Source: Branchipolynoe longqiensis
Lineage: Eukaryota > Annelida > Polychaeta > Phyllodocida > Polynoidae
Direction of reading: 5' to 3'
DNA length: 64,000 nucleotides
Assembly: GCA_030323885.1 (NCBI GenBank)
Contig: CM059186.1
Coordinates: 151,502,407-151,566,406 of the forward strand
The position numbers were made by a program, and so were the translations under genes. Positions 34,115 through 44,343 of the stretch are shown piece by piece. Below the pieces are notes generated by a model. It ran no database searches. It had not been told where the DNA came from and saw nothing but the letters and a program-made list of their open reading frames with translations. Each line of letters starts with the position of its first letter. The first letter of the stretch is position 1.

Positions 34115-34505
34115 TACAGACCCTCACACAGCGGAGCAGCTCCGGACCCCATGGACCACCTCAAAAGCTCCACACCCTCCCACCCTCTTAAAGGAGTACT
34201 CGGCTCGGCTCCGGGGTCCTCCTCGGGGGACTCCTCGGTCCCTCGACAGTCGGCTCCCCTCGACTTGGACTCCATAGGTTAGCTCATTCTATCCTGACAA
34301 AGTTATAAACTCTTGATACTTAATAAACCTTTTTCTTTCCATTCCCAAATTGTGCTGCGTTGGCTTCTTCTGTCCGAATCAAAAGCTAATTAATTATGGT
34401 TTGATGTCACAGAACCACTAAGAATAGCAATTGGGTGCTTGGTCTAATGGTTCAAAGACTGATAAGTTTGCATCTACTGGGCTAAAGCTGAAATAGGCCA
34501 TTCTA
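34115..34505. other. Unique sequence; possible LTR-like AATAAA
   Basis: TTAATAAACC followed by TGCGTTGGCTTCTTCTGTC (about 34320-34375) resembles the suspected LTR end near 30980. The pair is short and no retroelement gene is present. Confidence 0.3.
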
Positions 34506-34507
34506 AA

Positions 34508-34680
34508 TCTAAATGTAATGACAATAATAACAATAATAATGACAATAACAATAATAATAAATACAATAATAATGAAAATAATTTCATTAATACTGGCATT
34601 AATGAGAATTATGTAAATAGTTATAATAATAATAACAATAGTTATAAATATCATAATAATAATGACAATAATGATAATTG
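34508..34680. repeat. AAT/AAC/GAC microsatellite
   Basis: Interrupted AATAATAAC and AATGAC trinucleotides. Confidence 0.85.
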
Positions 34681-35172
34681 ATCAAAGATATATACTAATA
34701 CAGCTAAGAAGCCTAATCTGACATGTTCACTGTTCTCCCTCTCTTAACTAACCCCAAACTCAGGAACCTGGCCACTACACATGAATGGGTGTAAAGGGTG
34801 TGTATGTGGGTGTGGGGGGCAGTCACACAGGGTTTGCCACTGACCTACATATACCCCCATGGCTGACTGGAGGTACCCCTATTGTGATGTGATTGTCTGT
34901 TTATAGCAACACAGTAACTAACACAGGGAACCTGGTTCATAATTATTAAACACTAATACTTTAATGTTGTTTTACCGATTCCTTCCCTAACTAAATATCC
35001 TGACACTAATCAAGGATTTACAATAATCTTTTCCTTTCCTCTGATATGTTCCAATAGTCAATCTAGCCCAAACTCAGTGTGATACACTCATTTATGTCAT
35101 TTCACTACATTATCTTATATAAAATACGACCTTGATAATTCAAGCGGACCTTAAATGACCAGCGCTGTATTA
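34680..35172. other. Unique sequence, nothing recognised
   Basis: No repeat relative or gene. Confidence 0.5.
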
Positions 35173-35173
35173 C

Positions 35174-35241
<68 letters not shown>
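35173..35241. repeat. TA microsatellite, about 65 bases
   Basis: (TA)n almost uninterrupted; one of the longest in the window. Confidence 0.95.
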
Positions 35242-35244
<3 letters not shown>

Positions 35245-35554
35245 TATATAAAGGTGATATTGAACAATCACGGTTCAGTTGTTATTGTATACTAGTCTGG
35301 AGGAGCACAGGCGTCCTATATTGAAACAATGCCGGCAAAATATAGCATCATAATTTCAAATTTTCCCACCATATGTGACGTTTCTAATAAACATAACTCT
35401 TCTTCTGTGCTTATTTTTAAAACACTGATTAAAAATGAAAACAGCATATTTTATGTTTCAAATAAACATAACTCTTTAAAAAACATTATTTTGGAACACT
35501 GATTTGAATAAGAACCAAGTTGGCGAAATTTGTGGCTAACTAACACAAGTGCAT
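35242..35554. other. Unique AT-rich sequence, nothing recognised
   Basis: ATAAACATAACTCTT recurs at 35387 and 35464 in a short direct repeat. Otherwise nothing. Confidence 0.45.
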
Positions 35555-35794
35555 ATGAAGAGCTCAGGCGCAAAACCCCCCTAAACACCTATCCAAAAAT
35601 GTAGATAAACATTGGAATCAAACCTTCACAAATTTTATATTTTTATATTCCTCCTTGTCTAGTCATTGCTCCGTAACCAGGTGATCATACGAACAGTGAA
35701 ATTAATGAGAATTAACATTATTTTCAGGAAAAGATCTTTTATAAGATACATTTTTGGATTGGCCTTTACAGGGATTCGCGCCTAAACTCTTCAT
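35555..35794 (-). mobile_element. MITE M, long copy (240 bp)
   Basis: TIR ATGAAGAGCTCAGGCGCAAA, with right complement ATGAAGAGTTTAGGCGC, then an inner CCAATCC/CCTATCC-AAAAAT block on both sides. The interior matches 58280-58522 in reverse orientation (GATCATACGAACAGTGAAAT-like, TCATTGCTCC and ATTTTCAGG blocks). Confidence 0.8.
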
Positions 35795-36197
35795 TATACA
35801 TGCATATATATATACTTTATTTTGGGAGATTCCGGTAGAAATTAATAGTCGTCTGCTCGCTGTCACCTCTGGGCGCCAGATGAGTAGACACTGTGGGCGG
35901 GTGGGGGACAGGTGGGTGTGTGGGGTAGGATGGGGTGGAGGCAGTATGGAGGTGAGGCAGGGTGAGGGGAAGGGTGTGGGTGGGTACTGGAGGCGGTGGA
36001 GGGTGAGGGAGGAAAGGGTAGAGGGTGGAGAGTAAAGCTAGGATTCCTTACACGCGGTAAGCGGCATGCGGCATGCGGCATGCGGCATGCGGTATGCGAA
36101 TGGCATGATTCCTTACACGCGGTATGCGGCATGCGGCACACGACTGGCTATATTTAAAAAATAAAAATAAACAAGTATACTCCTTACTGCACTCTAT

Positions 36198-36330
36198 ATG
36201 ACCGATTGGGACGGTCCTAACATCCTAAACTGAGCCATGTTAGGACCGTCCTTTTCGGTCAACAAAATCTGGGACGGTCCTAACATCCCTCGGAGCAAGC
36301 TAAACTGAGCCATGTTAGGACCGTCCCATT
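36198..36330. repeat. Two tandem GGGACGGTCC hairpins
   Basis: GGGACGGTCCTAACATCC pairs with ATGTTAGGACCGTCC after a loop ending in CTAAACTGAGCC. The motif is repeated once with a longer loop containing CTCGGAGCAAG. Stems are 14-16 perfect base pairs. Confidence 0.85.
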
Positions 36331-36422
36331 GGCTATATTTGCGTTATGCGTGTAGATACAGGGCTAAAGACTGGGGGCTACCCTTTGCTGGTGTAGTTAC
36401 AGGGTTTAAATCTGATTATCAT

Positions 36423-36570
36423 TCGCCTCCTCCAGCCTTATATCAATGGACAAATGGGACTGATGCTTTTCTATTCGCACCACCTTGTCCCGGCTGTCCG
36501 TAATTATCAGTCGCCTCCTCCAGCCTTATATCAATGGACAAATGCAACTGATGCTTTTCTATTCGCACCC
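36423..36570. repeat. 88-bp direct duplication
   Basis: TCGCCTCCTCCAGCCTTATA at 36423 and 36511, continuing through CAATGGACAAATG and TGATGCTTTTCTATTCGCAC. The period is 88 bases. Confidence 0.9.
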
Positions 36571-36777
36571 CCATGCCGCATGCCGCATGCCGCACCGATC
36601 GCTACAGGGACCGATCGAGTTGTCGCATTCGCATTCGCATTTGCATTCGCATACCGCGTGTAAGGGTTGCAGCCCATTGACTTCAAGGCGTTTCGATTTT
36701 TTGCCGCATTCACATTCGCATACTGCATACCGCATACCGCGTGTAAGGAATCTCAGCTTAAGTGGGGAGGCGTTGGG

Positions 36778-37500
36778 TTTGGGGGGGGGGGGGGGCGATG
36801 TGTTGTGGGGGGGGGGGGGGGGGGGGGGGGAGTTGATGCAGGGTACATAGGGGTGGTTAGAAGGAGTGGGTTATATCAGTAGCGGGAGGGGCGGGGAGTG
36901 GGGGCTAGAACCGTGGAGGGTAGGAGGAGAGTGGGGAGATGGAGGTAGGAGGGGAGTGGGGAATTTGGAGGAGGTGGGGGAGTAGGGAGGTGGAAGGAGT
37001 GGGGGACTGCGGAGATGGGAAGAGTTGGGGTAAGACGGCACGCAGCGCAGAATAGATCTGTGGGAGCTGAGAGAGCTGAGAGAGCGCGAATGGAAAAGGG
37101 AGAATGGGGAGATGGAGAGAGGAACAAAGAGAGGAAAGAGAAGAAAGAGGGGAGGGAGGGGGCGAAATGGAGAGATTGGGGCGAGAAGGAGAGATAGTGG
37201 GAGGGGGAGAGGGGAAGAGAAGGAGAGAAGGAGAGAAGGAAGAAAGGGAGCGACAGGGGAGATAGAAGAAGCGAGGGGAGAGAGGGGAACAGTGAGGGAA
37301 AGGGGAGGGAAGAGGGAAATGTAAGGGAGGAGGCAAGAGTGGAGAGGTAGAAAGGGAGATAGTGAGAGGGGGAAAGAGGGAGAGGGGGAGAGAGGGAGAG
37401 AGGGAATAAGTGAGGGAAAGGGGGCGGTAAGAAAGGAAAGGGGGAGGGTAAAGTGGAAAGGACGAGGGGGAGGGGAAGTGGAGAGACCGAGATGAGGAGA
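36778..37500. repeat. G/purine-rich tract
   Basis: Poly-G runs (about 36780-36795 and 36808-36830), a GGGGAGATGGAGG-type section, then GGGGAGAGAGGGA purines to 37460. Interrupted by balanced sequence near 37030-37090. Confidence 0.85.
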
Positions 37501-37504
37501 GGGT

Positions 37505-37920
37505 GAGTTGGCCGAGCGTCGCCTCTAATCACGTGACAGACATTGGGTCGATGCGCATGTCGGGCACGTCACTGCCGGCACACGGTCCGCAGTCAATCCG
37601 ACGGTGACGGCCCGGCATTAACGTCCCAGAAGTGCGCCCCATGGACGGCTTCACGGCCCCCCTCACACTCCCCGGTCCCCGGCCCGGCGCACCACCCCGC
37701 GGACGCGCTTGGAACTAACTACCAGGTGAATATGATGAGATGATCCATTCTCTTCAAGCCGCGATTAGGGATAAATGGGCGAAGATCTTAGCCCGTATTG
37801 ACCGGTGTTGTGACTCTGCCAATGTAATGGTTCAGTGAGGGTTCAGTGGCGCGCACTGAGAGCGGGTTGTTATTTACTTAAAGGCCGGGTAACGCGACCG
37901 CTGTGACGTCACACATTAAA
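37505..37920. other. GC-rich unique sequence
   Basis: CpG-dense for about 200 bases (37530-37720). A short frame at 37543-37743 ends in CAGGTGAATATG, which resembles a splice donor, but no domain is recognised and no second exon can be linked. Confidence 0.35.
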
Positions 37921-38009
37921 CTTTAAAATTGCATAGTCCGATACAAGTATAACATTTTCATAAACCAAACCATTTTAAATCTAGATTTTGAACCTGGTGC
38001 TTTCATTAA

Positions 38010-38342
38010 AGTTGCATATTCCGATAGTTTTGAGTTTCTGAAATTTTCTGAGATAAATACATTAGGTTGATCATTATTATGTACCTTACTTTAGCTTGAA
38101 GTAACTTTTATTTTAAGTGGCTAACTTTTGAGATATTTGAAGGGGAAACACGGAAAATTAATTTTGGCAAGGTTGTCATAGGCTTCTGCATTAACAGGTT
38201 CTATTCAATTGCCTCAGTATTCCCTTCTGTGTGGTGACAAATGTTTAATAAGTGCACCACTATCTAAGTTAGATTTGTAGACTCAAATTTAGATAATTGC
38301 TTTGGTTTTGAAAATTTGATATCTTCATCAGACTATGCAGCT
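38010..38342 (-). mobile_element. K-family MITE K2, 333 bp, intact ends
   Basis: TTAA on both sides (38006-38009 and 38343-38346). Left AGTTGCATATTCCGATAG, right complement AGCTGCATAGTCTGATGA. The interior is the K family in reverse (TCTGAGATAAATACATTAGG, TTTGAGATATTTGAAG). It sits in K3 at a TTAA also present in K1, so the target and duplication can be read directly. Confidence 0.85.
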
Positions 38343-38483
38343 TTAAACATTTGGTGCTACATAGAAGAGCATACTGAGTCGAGTTAATAGAACCTGTTAC
38401 TGGTGAAGCCCATGGAGTCAGAGTTTTGACATGCATGAATTAATTAATTTGGCATGCTGCCACTTCAAATATATCCAACGTGA

Positions 38484-38675
38484 AGCTAAGATACCTTATA
38501 CGCGGTATGCGGCATGCGAATGCGGCATGTGGCATGCAGCATGCAAATGGGTTGATTCCACCCACGCGGCATCCGGCATGCGGCATACAGCGATTTGGTT
38601 TGATCTTTACAGTAACAACTTTAAAAAGTCCATATTTGTATTATTCAAAAACACCGCGTATAAGGAATCTTAGCT
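38484..38675. mobile_element. Hexamer-rich MITE G1, 192 bp
   Basis: TIR AGCTAAGATACCTTATACGC, right complement AGCTAAGATTCCTTATACGC. Subterminal GGCATGCGAATGCGGCATG. Flanks are TGA and TTA, so the 3-bp duplication is imperfect. It is the smallest complete member of the family at 36036. Confidence 0.75.
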
Positions 38676-38699
38676 TTACTCACAACTCACCGCCAAACT

Positions 38700-38784
38700 T
38701 TACTCACCCACACTCACTTACCCATGCATATACACACATATATACACGCATATACACACATACAGACACACACACACACACATA
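38700..38784. repeat. CACATATACACA repeat
   Basis: ATACACACATATACACGCAT units merging into (CA)n. Confidence 0.85.
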
Positions 38785-38824
38785 GTGACAGGTTTCTCAC
38801 AACTGTTTTCTATGGCAAACGCAC

Positions 38825-39015
38825 CAGTATTCGCATTCGCATGCCGCACCGATCGGTCCATGGACCGATTGGGTTGCCGCATTCACATTCGCATTCGCAT
38901 TTGCATTTGCATTCGCATTCGGACGTATGGAAGCACCACTATTCAGTTACATGCTTTTCAATTTTTTGCCGCATTTGCATTCGCATGCCGCATACCGGGT
39001 ATGAGGAATCTTAGC
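38825..39015. mobile_element. Hexamer-rich MITE G3, left-truncated
   Basis: GCATTCGCATGCCGC, then a GGTCCATGGACCGATTGG hairpin-like block, a GCATTCGCATTTGCATTTGC hexamer array and the right terminal GAGGAATCTTAGCT followed by TTA. The left TIR is missing. Confidence 0.75.
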
Positions 39016-39041
39016 TTTAGTCGTTTTAAAGCAAAGTTATA

Positions 39042-39413
39042 AAAATGTACAAACATTTAGCAGCATTTGAGATGTGGACTTATCGAAGGATGATGAAAAT
39101 ATCATGGACAAAGAAGATCACCAACAAAGAAGTTCTCAGAAAAAATTAAAAATAAGAAAAGCTTGTTTGCCACTATACAGACAAAGAAACTTATTTATTT
39201 TGGCCACATCATTCGTCAGAGTTCAATATACCGTACATTGTTGGAAGGGAAGGTGAATGGCAGCAGAGGGAGACCAAGAACATCATGGTTTACAAATATT
39301 TCACAGTGGACAGGCTTGAATTATTCACAGACTATCAGAACAGCACAACATCGGGACAAGTGGAGAACCATTGCATCCAACCCTCGACTAGAGGACGGAA
39401 CTATTGATTGATT
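39042..39413 (+). pseudogene. LINE reverse transcriptase 3' fragment
   Basis: Same family as 26680-27885. It starts in the thumb (LAAFEMW), keeps YRRMMKISWT where the other copy has lost four residues, then frameshifts at an A-run near 39140. The other frame continues FATIQTKKLIYFGHIIRQSS, HRDKWRTIASNPR and LEDGTID to the stop and ATTGATTGATTGA tail. The 5' truncation is typical of LINE integration. It lies inside K3. Confidence 0.9.
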
Positions 39414-39502
39414 GATATCAGACTAAAGGAAAGAAGACCACCCTAATATAATGTTCACAGAAAATGACAGCCATTCAAAACCATAGGACTATGCAACTTT
39501 AA

Positions 39503-40101
39503 CAAGCACGGTGCATACAAGATATTATGCAAATATTGATTACGATGAAACTATATCGAGTATTCGCTACTTGTCATGTTAGTGTTGTTGAGATCGACCT
39601 TGTTGCTTATGTGTACTTGGGGATTGTTTCAAAACTTCTAACTTTTGAATGGTTTGGGGAAGTGGCCTGTTCGTGCTCAAGTAAGCAAACCCCACTTTGG
39701 AGGTGCTCGCATCTCAAATGTTGACTTCTGTCTAATAACCGATATGTTCTTTAAGGTGACCACCTATAGGTTCTGTTCCTCTCAAACAATTCTACTTTAT
39801 CTAATAAAATTATCTAATATTAAAGTTGTTTACTTGATATGAATGTTATGCACCAGTTAGGTATGGCCAACATCAAAAGGAGCTAGCGATATTTTATATA
39901 TCAGTTACAATTCCCCTCCTCTGAGTTCCTAAGAATTGTATCATTTTGTAAAATATTCCGATTTATTGCATTGATGGGGGAATGCAAATGTTCTATTACT
40001 GATCAGGTATACGTGACCAGGTGCATGTATGTGTATATGTAGGTGCTGGTGGTGCCTGAATGAGATGTAAATCAACATAGTGGTGCTTGCAGGACTGTGT
40101 C
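39503..40101. other. Unique sequence, nothing recognised
   Basis: No repeat relative and no supported coding region. Confidence 0.5.
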
Positions 40102-40104
40102 TTA

Positions 40105-40979
40105 TACCCCTGTCACACTACGACGTAACGAGCAAACGTAAGCCTGACGTGATCCCGTTTCGTCACTACGTTGACCTTCGTTGGATTACGTTATGATCAC
40201 GTCAGAATGACGTTAGACTGACGTCGAGCCACGTCACGTTACGTCGTGTTACGTCGGCGCGTGTCAAAGTTTTGAACCTGTTCAAAACTTTTGACATAAT
40301 ACCCCTGTCACACTACGACGTAACGAGCCAACCTGAGCCTAACGTGGTCATTTTTCGTCATTACATTGGGTTACGTCATGATGATGTCAGAATGATGTTA
40401 GATTGACGTCGAGCTACATCACATTACGTCGTGTTACGTCGAGTTACGTCAACGTTTTGGACATGTTCAAAACTTTCGACGTAGCTCGAACGTAAGGGTT
40501 TACATTCGCTGTACGTTCTGTTCACGTTCAGTGAACATCAATGACGTTAAACGGACGTTATTCCAATGCTGCTCACTACGTTCAACTACGTTCCACTACG
40601 TTCCACTACGTTGACCCACATTAAACTGAGTGCAAATGCCTACGAGGCTTAATGGGAACGTCAGGAGAACGTCAGGAGAACGTCAGGAGAACGTCAGGAG
40701 AACATGTATTCAACATACGTTCAATGTCTCATGATGTAGCTAACGTCACGTAACGTTCTTCTGGCGATGGAATAACGTTCATAATGTTCCGTGAGCATAG
40801 TGACATTGTCCTCTCTCGTTGAATGACGGTATCACTATGCTTTACCGACGTTACGCTCTCGTCCACTATGCTGCATCCACGTTCAACTTGTGTCCAAATT
40901 TGCATACTATGCCGAGAAGTTCAACATTCTTCATGTTCTCCCTACGCTGACGTCATTACGTCGTAGTGTGACAGGGCCA
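40105..40979. mobile_element. Fold-back element H4, Harbinger-like, 875 bp
   Basis: TIR TACCCCTGTCACACTACGAC, right complement TGGCCCTGTCACACTACGAC, continuing GTAACG/GTAATG. TTA on both sides (40102-40104 and 40980-40982). The left 195 bases are duplicated in tandem: a second left end preceded by TAA starts at 40300. GTTTTG.ACMTGTTCAAAAC palindromes lie near 40269 and 40454, one per left end. An 11-bp CGTCAGGAGAA array lies at 40659-40702 and GTTC(C/A)ACTAC units at 40575-40610. Non-coding. Confidence 0.85.
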
Positions 40980-40982
40980 TTA

Positions 40983-41526
40983 CTAGAACGTAAGGGTTTA
41001 CATTCGCCGTACGTTCTGTACACGTTCGGCGAACGTCAATGACGTTAAACGGACGTTATTCAAACGCTGGTCACTACGTTGCACTACATTGCACTACATT
41101 GCACTACATTGCACTATGTTGCACTACATTGCACTATGTTGCACTATGTTGCACTACGTTGCCGCACATTAAAGCCGGTGGAAAAGTGCAGTCCGCGTAG
41201 TGAAACCGTCGGGATAATGTATGCCTAACGTACGTCCAACGTATGTTTAGCGTTTTGCCACCGTTGCATGACGTTAGTGACGTAAGGCAATGTAAAGCAA
41301 CGTAGTTCTGGCGTTGGAATAACATACATAACGTTCCCTGAGCGTAATTACGTTGTCCTCTCTCATTGAATGACGGTATCACTACCCTTTACCGCCGTTA
41401 CTCTCTCGTCCACTACGCTGCATCCACGATCAACTTGTGCCCAAATTTGCATAATACGCTGAGAAGTTCAACGTTCTTCACGTTCTCCCTACGCTGACGT
41501 CATTACGTCGTAGTGTGACAGGGCCA
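40983..41526. mobile_element. Fold-back element H5, lacking the left end
   Basis: Starts directly after H4's right TTA with GAACGTAAGGGTTTACATTC, which corresponds to an internal part of H4 (about 40488). It continues in parallel to the right TIR (CGTCGTAGTGTGACAGGGCC). A 10-bp GCACTACATT array fills 41075-41160, in place of H4's different 10-bp units. H4 and H5 thus form a head-to-tail chain. Confidence 0.8.
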
Positions 41527-42140
41527 AGGGGCACTCAGAGCCTACTCCCTCCCCCATCTGCTAGTCAGGATCACTACACTCAGGCTCAAGGCAGGTGGTG
41601 TCCAGGGGAGCCACACAGCTTGGTGGTGGTGGGCAGATCACTGGTAACCATGGGGACCAGGAATGCTGGATCACTATTGGTAGAGCTAAGAATGCTTGTT
41701 TCCCACTGGGGGAAAAGGGTGGGGTGATACTCTACACTGAATCCATGTACCATATAAATAATGAACGAGAGGGCTTGACTCTCTCTCTTCTTTCACACTT
41801 TATACTCTTCCTTTCTCTTTGTCTGTATTGATTTCACCATAGCCTGCCTAAACAACCACAGATTCGAGCCGTATACTTTACAATGTGATAAACAGTTTAG
41901 TAAATGTGTGCCTATTTTCTATTCTTATTATATAAGAGTAAATCTCACCAATTCGCCCTCTGGCGGCAGATGAATTACTGTTATGGGTAGCAGCGCACTG
42001 TGCAGCACGCACTGTGGAAAAGGCATTGTAGAGGATTTCCACCACCTTCCCACCATCTACTGGCAGTGGAACGACTACTGATGTGTGTAGCATGCTCCAC
42101 GTAAAATGTATATTGGACGTGTAGTCAGGAAAACATTTGG
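41527..42140. other. Unique sequence, nothing recognised
   Basis: Ordinary sequence between the fold-back chain and a SINE. Confidence 0.5.
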
Positions 42141-42145
42141 TAAGA

Positions 42146-42331
42146 CTAGTTAGCTCAGTATCAGGATAATGTGACTGAGTGGGATATCGGGTCATGGTGC
42201 TAGCAGCCTGATTTCCTAGTTGGGAAGCGCTATGAAGTCGCCATGAGTGAGCACTGTCACAAGTCGGTACCCATCCTGATATGACCTTAGATGTTGCAGG
42301 ACGTAAAACTCCAACAAGCAACCAACCAACA
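42146..42331 (+). mobile_element. SINE-A 3' half
   Basis: Starts within the body (AGCTCAGTATCAGGATAATG) and runs through GGGATATCGGGTCATGGTGC, GTCACAAGTCGGTACCCATC and TGCAGGACGTAAAACTCC to an AACCAACCAAC tail. 5' truncated. Confidence 0.85.
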
Positions 42332-42442
42332 GTTGGTAAGCTGGTTCAAGGTGATCTGATGGTGGGTGCTTTCTTTGTTCTGGTCGGAAAGGTGAGGAAT
42401 TGTTGATAAAACACCACCATCGGGACTTCCTGCTATATATCG

Positions 42443-42545
42443 GAAAGGATGGCCTAGCGGGTACATAATCCGCCTGGCAGGTACGTTTATCCGTCTCCCG
42501 TTTGTGCAGTCACAAGTTCAATCCCCGGCTGAGTGAAACCATTAG
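42443..42545 (+). mobile_element. tRNA-like SINE head
   Basis: GGATGGCCTAGCGGGTACAT resembles an A-box region. CACAAGTTCAATCCCCGGCT holds a B box (GTTCAATCCCC) and GAGTGAAACC continues as in SINE-A. Extra sequence in the anticodon region makes it longer than a tRNA. No SINE body follows. Confidence 0.6.
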
Positions 42546-42549
42546 CTGA

Positions 42550-43350
42550 AGGACAAGTACAGTAGTACCTGTCTTCAGTGACCTTTGTGATCAGCGAACC
42601 CCTGTCATGTGCGAACAATCTTTGCAGTGTATGGACTGTTTTTGTGGGGTTTGACTGTCCCATCGATGAAAAGACATCTGCTGTATCATGATAACATTGG
42701 TCTGGCTCCAAGGTTGTGAAATGAAGATAGGTATTATTGTGTGTCGGCATTGAAACAAGCTGTGAATAAACTATTTATCAACAACAACAAAACGACGAAA
42801 AATATAATACAATTAAAAGAAGGGTGATGAGGGGACAGCATCCTTACTATGATACCTCGGATATTTATATCAGTCAATTAAAAAGATTAATATTGAAAAC
42901 TCGCCTTCTTTTTAAAAGGCTCATTTTCTTTTGTTATTCATGATTCGGCTGTAATTAAGAATAAATTACCACGATGGAGAAAGAATAACGGTGCCATCAT
43001 TGCGCATGCGCAAAGAAGGATCAAGGGGAAACCGGGGATGCCGCGTCAATGTATTTTTTTGTGTGTCCTTTTTTTAAATCAATTTTATTTCTTCTTCCTT
43101 TCTTGCCTAAGCATCATTTCCCCCATCAGAATGTCATGTGACATGAGCGGCAATCTTTAAGCGAGCTCACGCCTAGCCTCATTCTTGTTTGAACAGCTTC
43201 ATCTGTTCGCGGCACCAAAACCATCTACTTCCGGTTTGATCAGTTCATGCCTTTCAGCCGGGTTGAGACGGCGATATTTTACCCTTTTGAGAAAATGGAG
43301 GTTGGGAGGGAAATGGCGGGGGTTGGGGGTTGGGGGAGCATGGTAACCCC
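42550..43350. other. Unique sequence, nothing recognised
   Basis: Includes GGGGTTGGGGGTTGGGGG at about 43318-43337 before a poly-C/poly-G pair at 43348-43378. No gene. Confidence 0.5.
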
Positions 43351-43420
43351 CCCCCCCAAATAGGGTGGGGGGGGGGGTGTTACAATCACATGACAGTTGC
43401 CAGAGTTGATGGTGTGTTAA

Positions 43421-43790
43421 AGCTGCATAGTCCGATGAAAGTATCAAATTTCCAAAACCAAAACAATTATCTAGATTTTATTCTGAATAGCCAACTTAGG
43501 TACTGGCGTAGTCATTAATCATTTATTTGCGGCATAGAAGGGAATACTAAGTCAATGTAATACAACCTGCCATTGCTAAAATATATGGTGCAAGACTTTT
43601 CACATGCATGCCAAGTACTTCAAATATCTCCAAAGTTTGCCATTTAAAATCAAAGTCACTATTTTAGATCATAACGATGAACTTAGTAACTGTTGTAATA
43701 AGATATTAATTTTTATAATAAATGAGTTCTTATTATAGTAAAGGATTAACTTTGGAGCTATTTGAAGTGAAAATATGTCAAATTAAGTTT
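43421..43790 (+). mobile_element. K-family MITE, left end plus inverted piece
   Basis: TTAA (43417-43420) followed by AGCTGCATAGTCCGATGAAA, then the family interior to about 43690. At 43742-43790 the same family appears in reverse (TTAACTTTGGAGCTATTTGA). The right TIR is missing. Confidence 0.7.
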
Positions 43791-44343
43791 TAGTGCAAAC
43801 AGAAATGCTGGACATCAAAGGATTCATTTACCCGGGTTTTCAAGCGGAGTAGCACACGAGCATTTAACTCAGAATTACACTGGCACCTGCAAGACGTTAG
43901 ATGTCATAGCCATGCGTATCAGTCAGAGCAGAACCAGATTCAAAACCTCACCGGCATCTGTGTGGCTTGGCCTACCCATTTTCGATGCAGGTGTTAGAGC
44001 AGTGAAATGTTCTCCTAAACTGTCCTGAACATTCTTGCAAGCAGTAATAGCTATTTCATAGGTTCCATTGCATTTGATTTGGTGGGAACGAGATGCCTCC
44101 CCCATGCAACCCCACTCCTGCGCACCACACTTTAGATGCTTCCTCAGATGGACAGAGGAGGCCACCGTCCACCGTTCATCGTCCACCCACCCGTTTGTCC
44201 AGTCGGCTTTCACACCTATTTCACTCTGCCATCGCCCGCTGGCCGCCATTGCCTTATTTCTCAGCGTGCTGGCAACGTGCACACTCCTCCACCACAGACT
44301 GATCCTTTCCGCCTGCCCACCCTTCTACAACTCTTATCTCTAA
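43791..44343. other. Unique sequence, nothing recognised
   Basis: Balanced composition. A 119-codon frame at 43923-44282 (-) overlaps frames on the other strand and has no recognised domain. Confidence 0.45.

Larger units (their letters stand above)
36036..36758. mobile_element. Hexamer-rich MITE G2, TAA-flanked, 723 bp
   Basis: TIR AGCTAGGATTCCTTACACGC, with right complement AGCTGAGATTCCTTACACGC. TAA lies on both sides (36033-36035 and 36759-36761), the Harbinger-type size. Subterminal GCGGCATGCGGCAT and GCATTCGCATTTGC hexamer arrays follow both ends. The middle holds a pair of hairpins (36198-36330) and an 88-bp tandem duplication (36423-36570). An internal copy of the terminal GATTCCTTACACGCGGTATG at about 36108 suggests a second, nested left end. 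Confidence 0.8.
37927..39498 (+). mobile_element. K-family MITE K3, split by nested insertions
   Basis: Outer TTAA sites at 37923-37926 and 39499-39502 flank terminal AATTGCATAGTCCGATAC and CCATAGGACTATGCAACT. Aligned to K1 (17121), the element is interrupted twice: by K2 at the internal TTAA (38006-38346) and, after ACTTCAAATATATCCAA, by the 38484-39413 block of G MITEs, CA repeat and a LINE fragment. Its last 85 bases resume at 39415 (CTAATATAATGTTCACAG). Confidence 0.8.

Noticed and set aside
37543..37743. CpG-rich first exon with splice donor
   Set aside because: Donor-like CAGGTGAA alone is weak; no domain and no downstream exon could be linked.
43923..44282. 119-codon minus-strand frame
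   Set aside because: Overlapped by three plus-strand frames and unlike any family I know.
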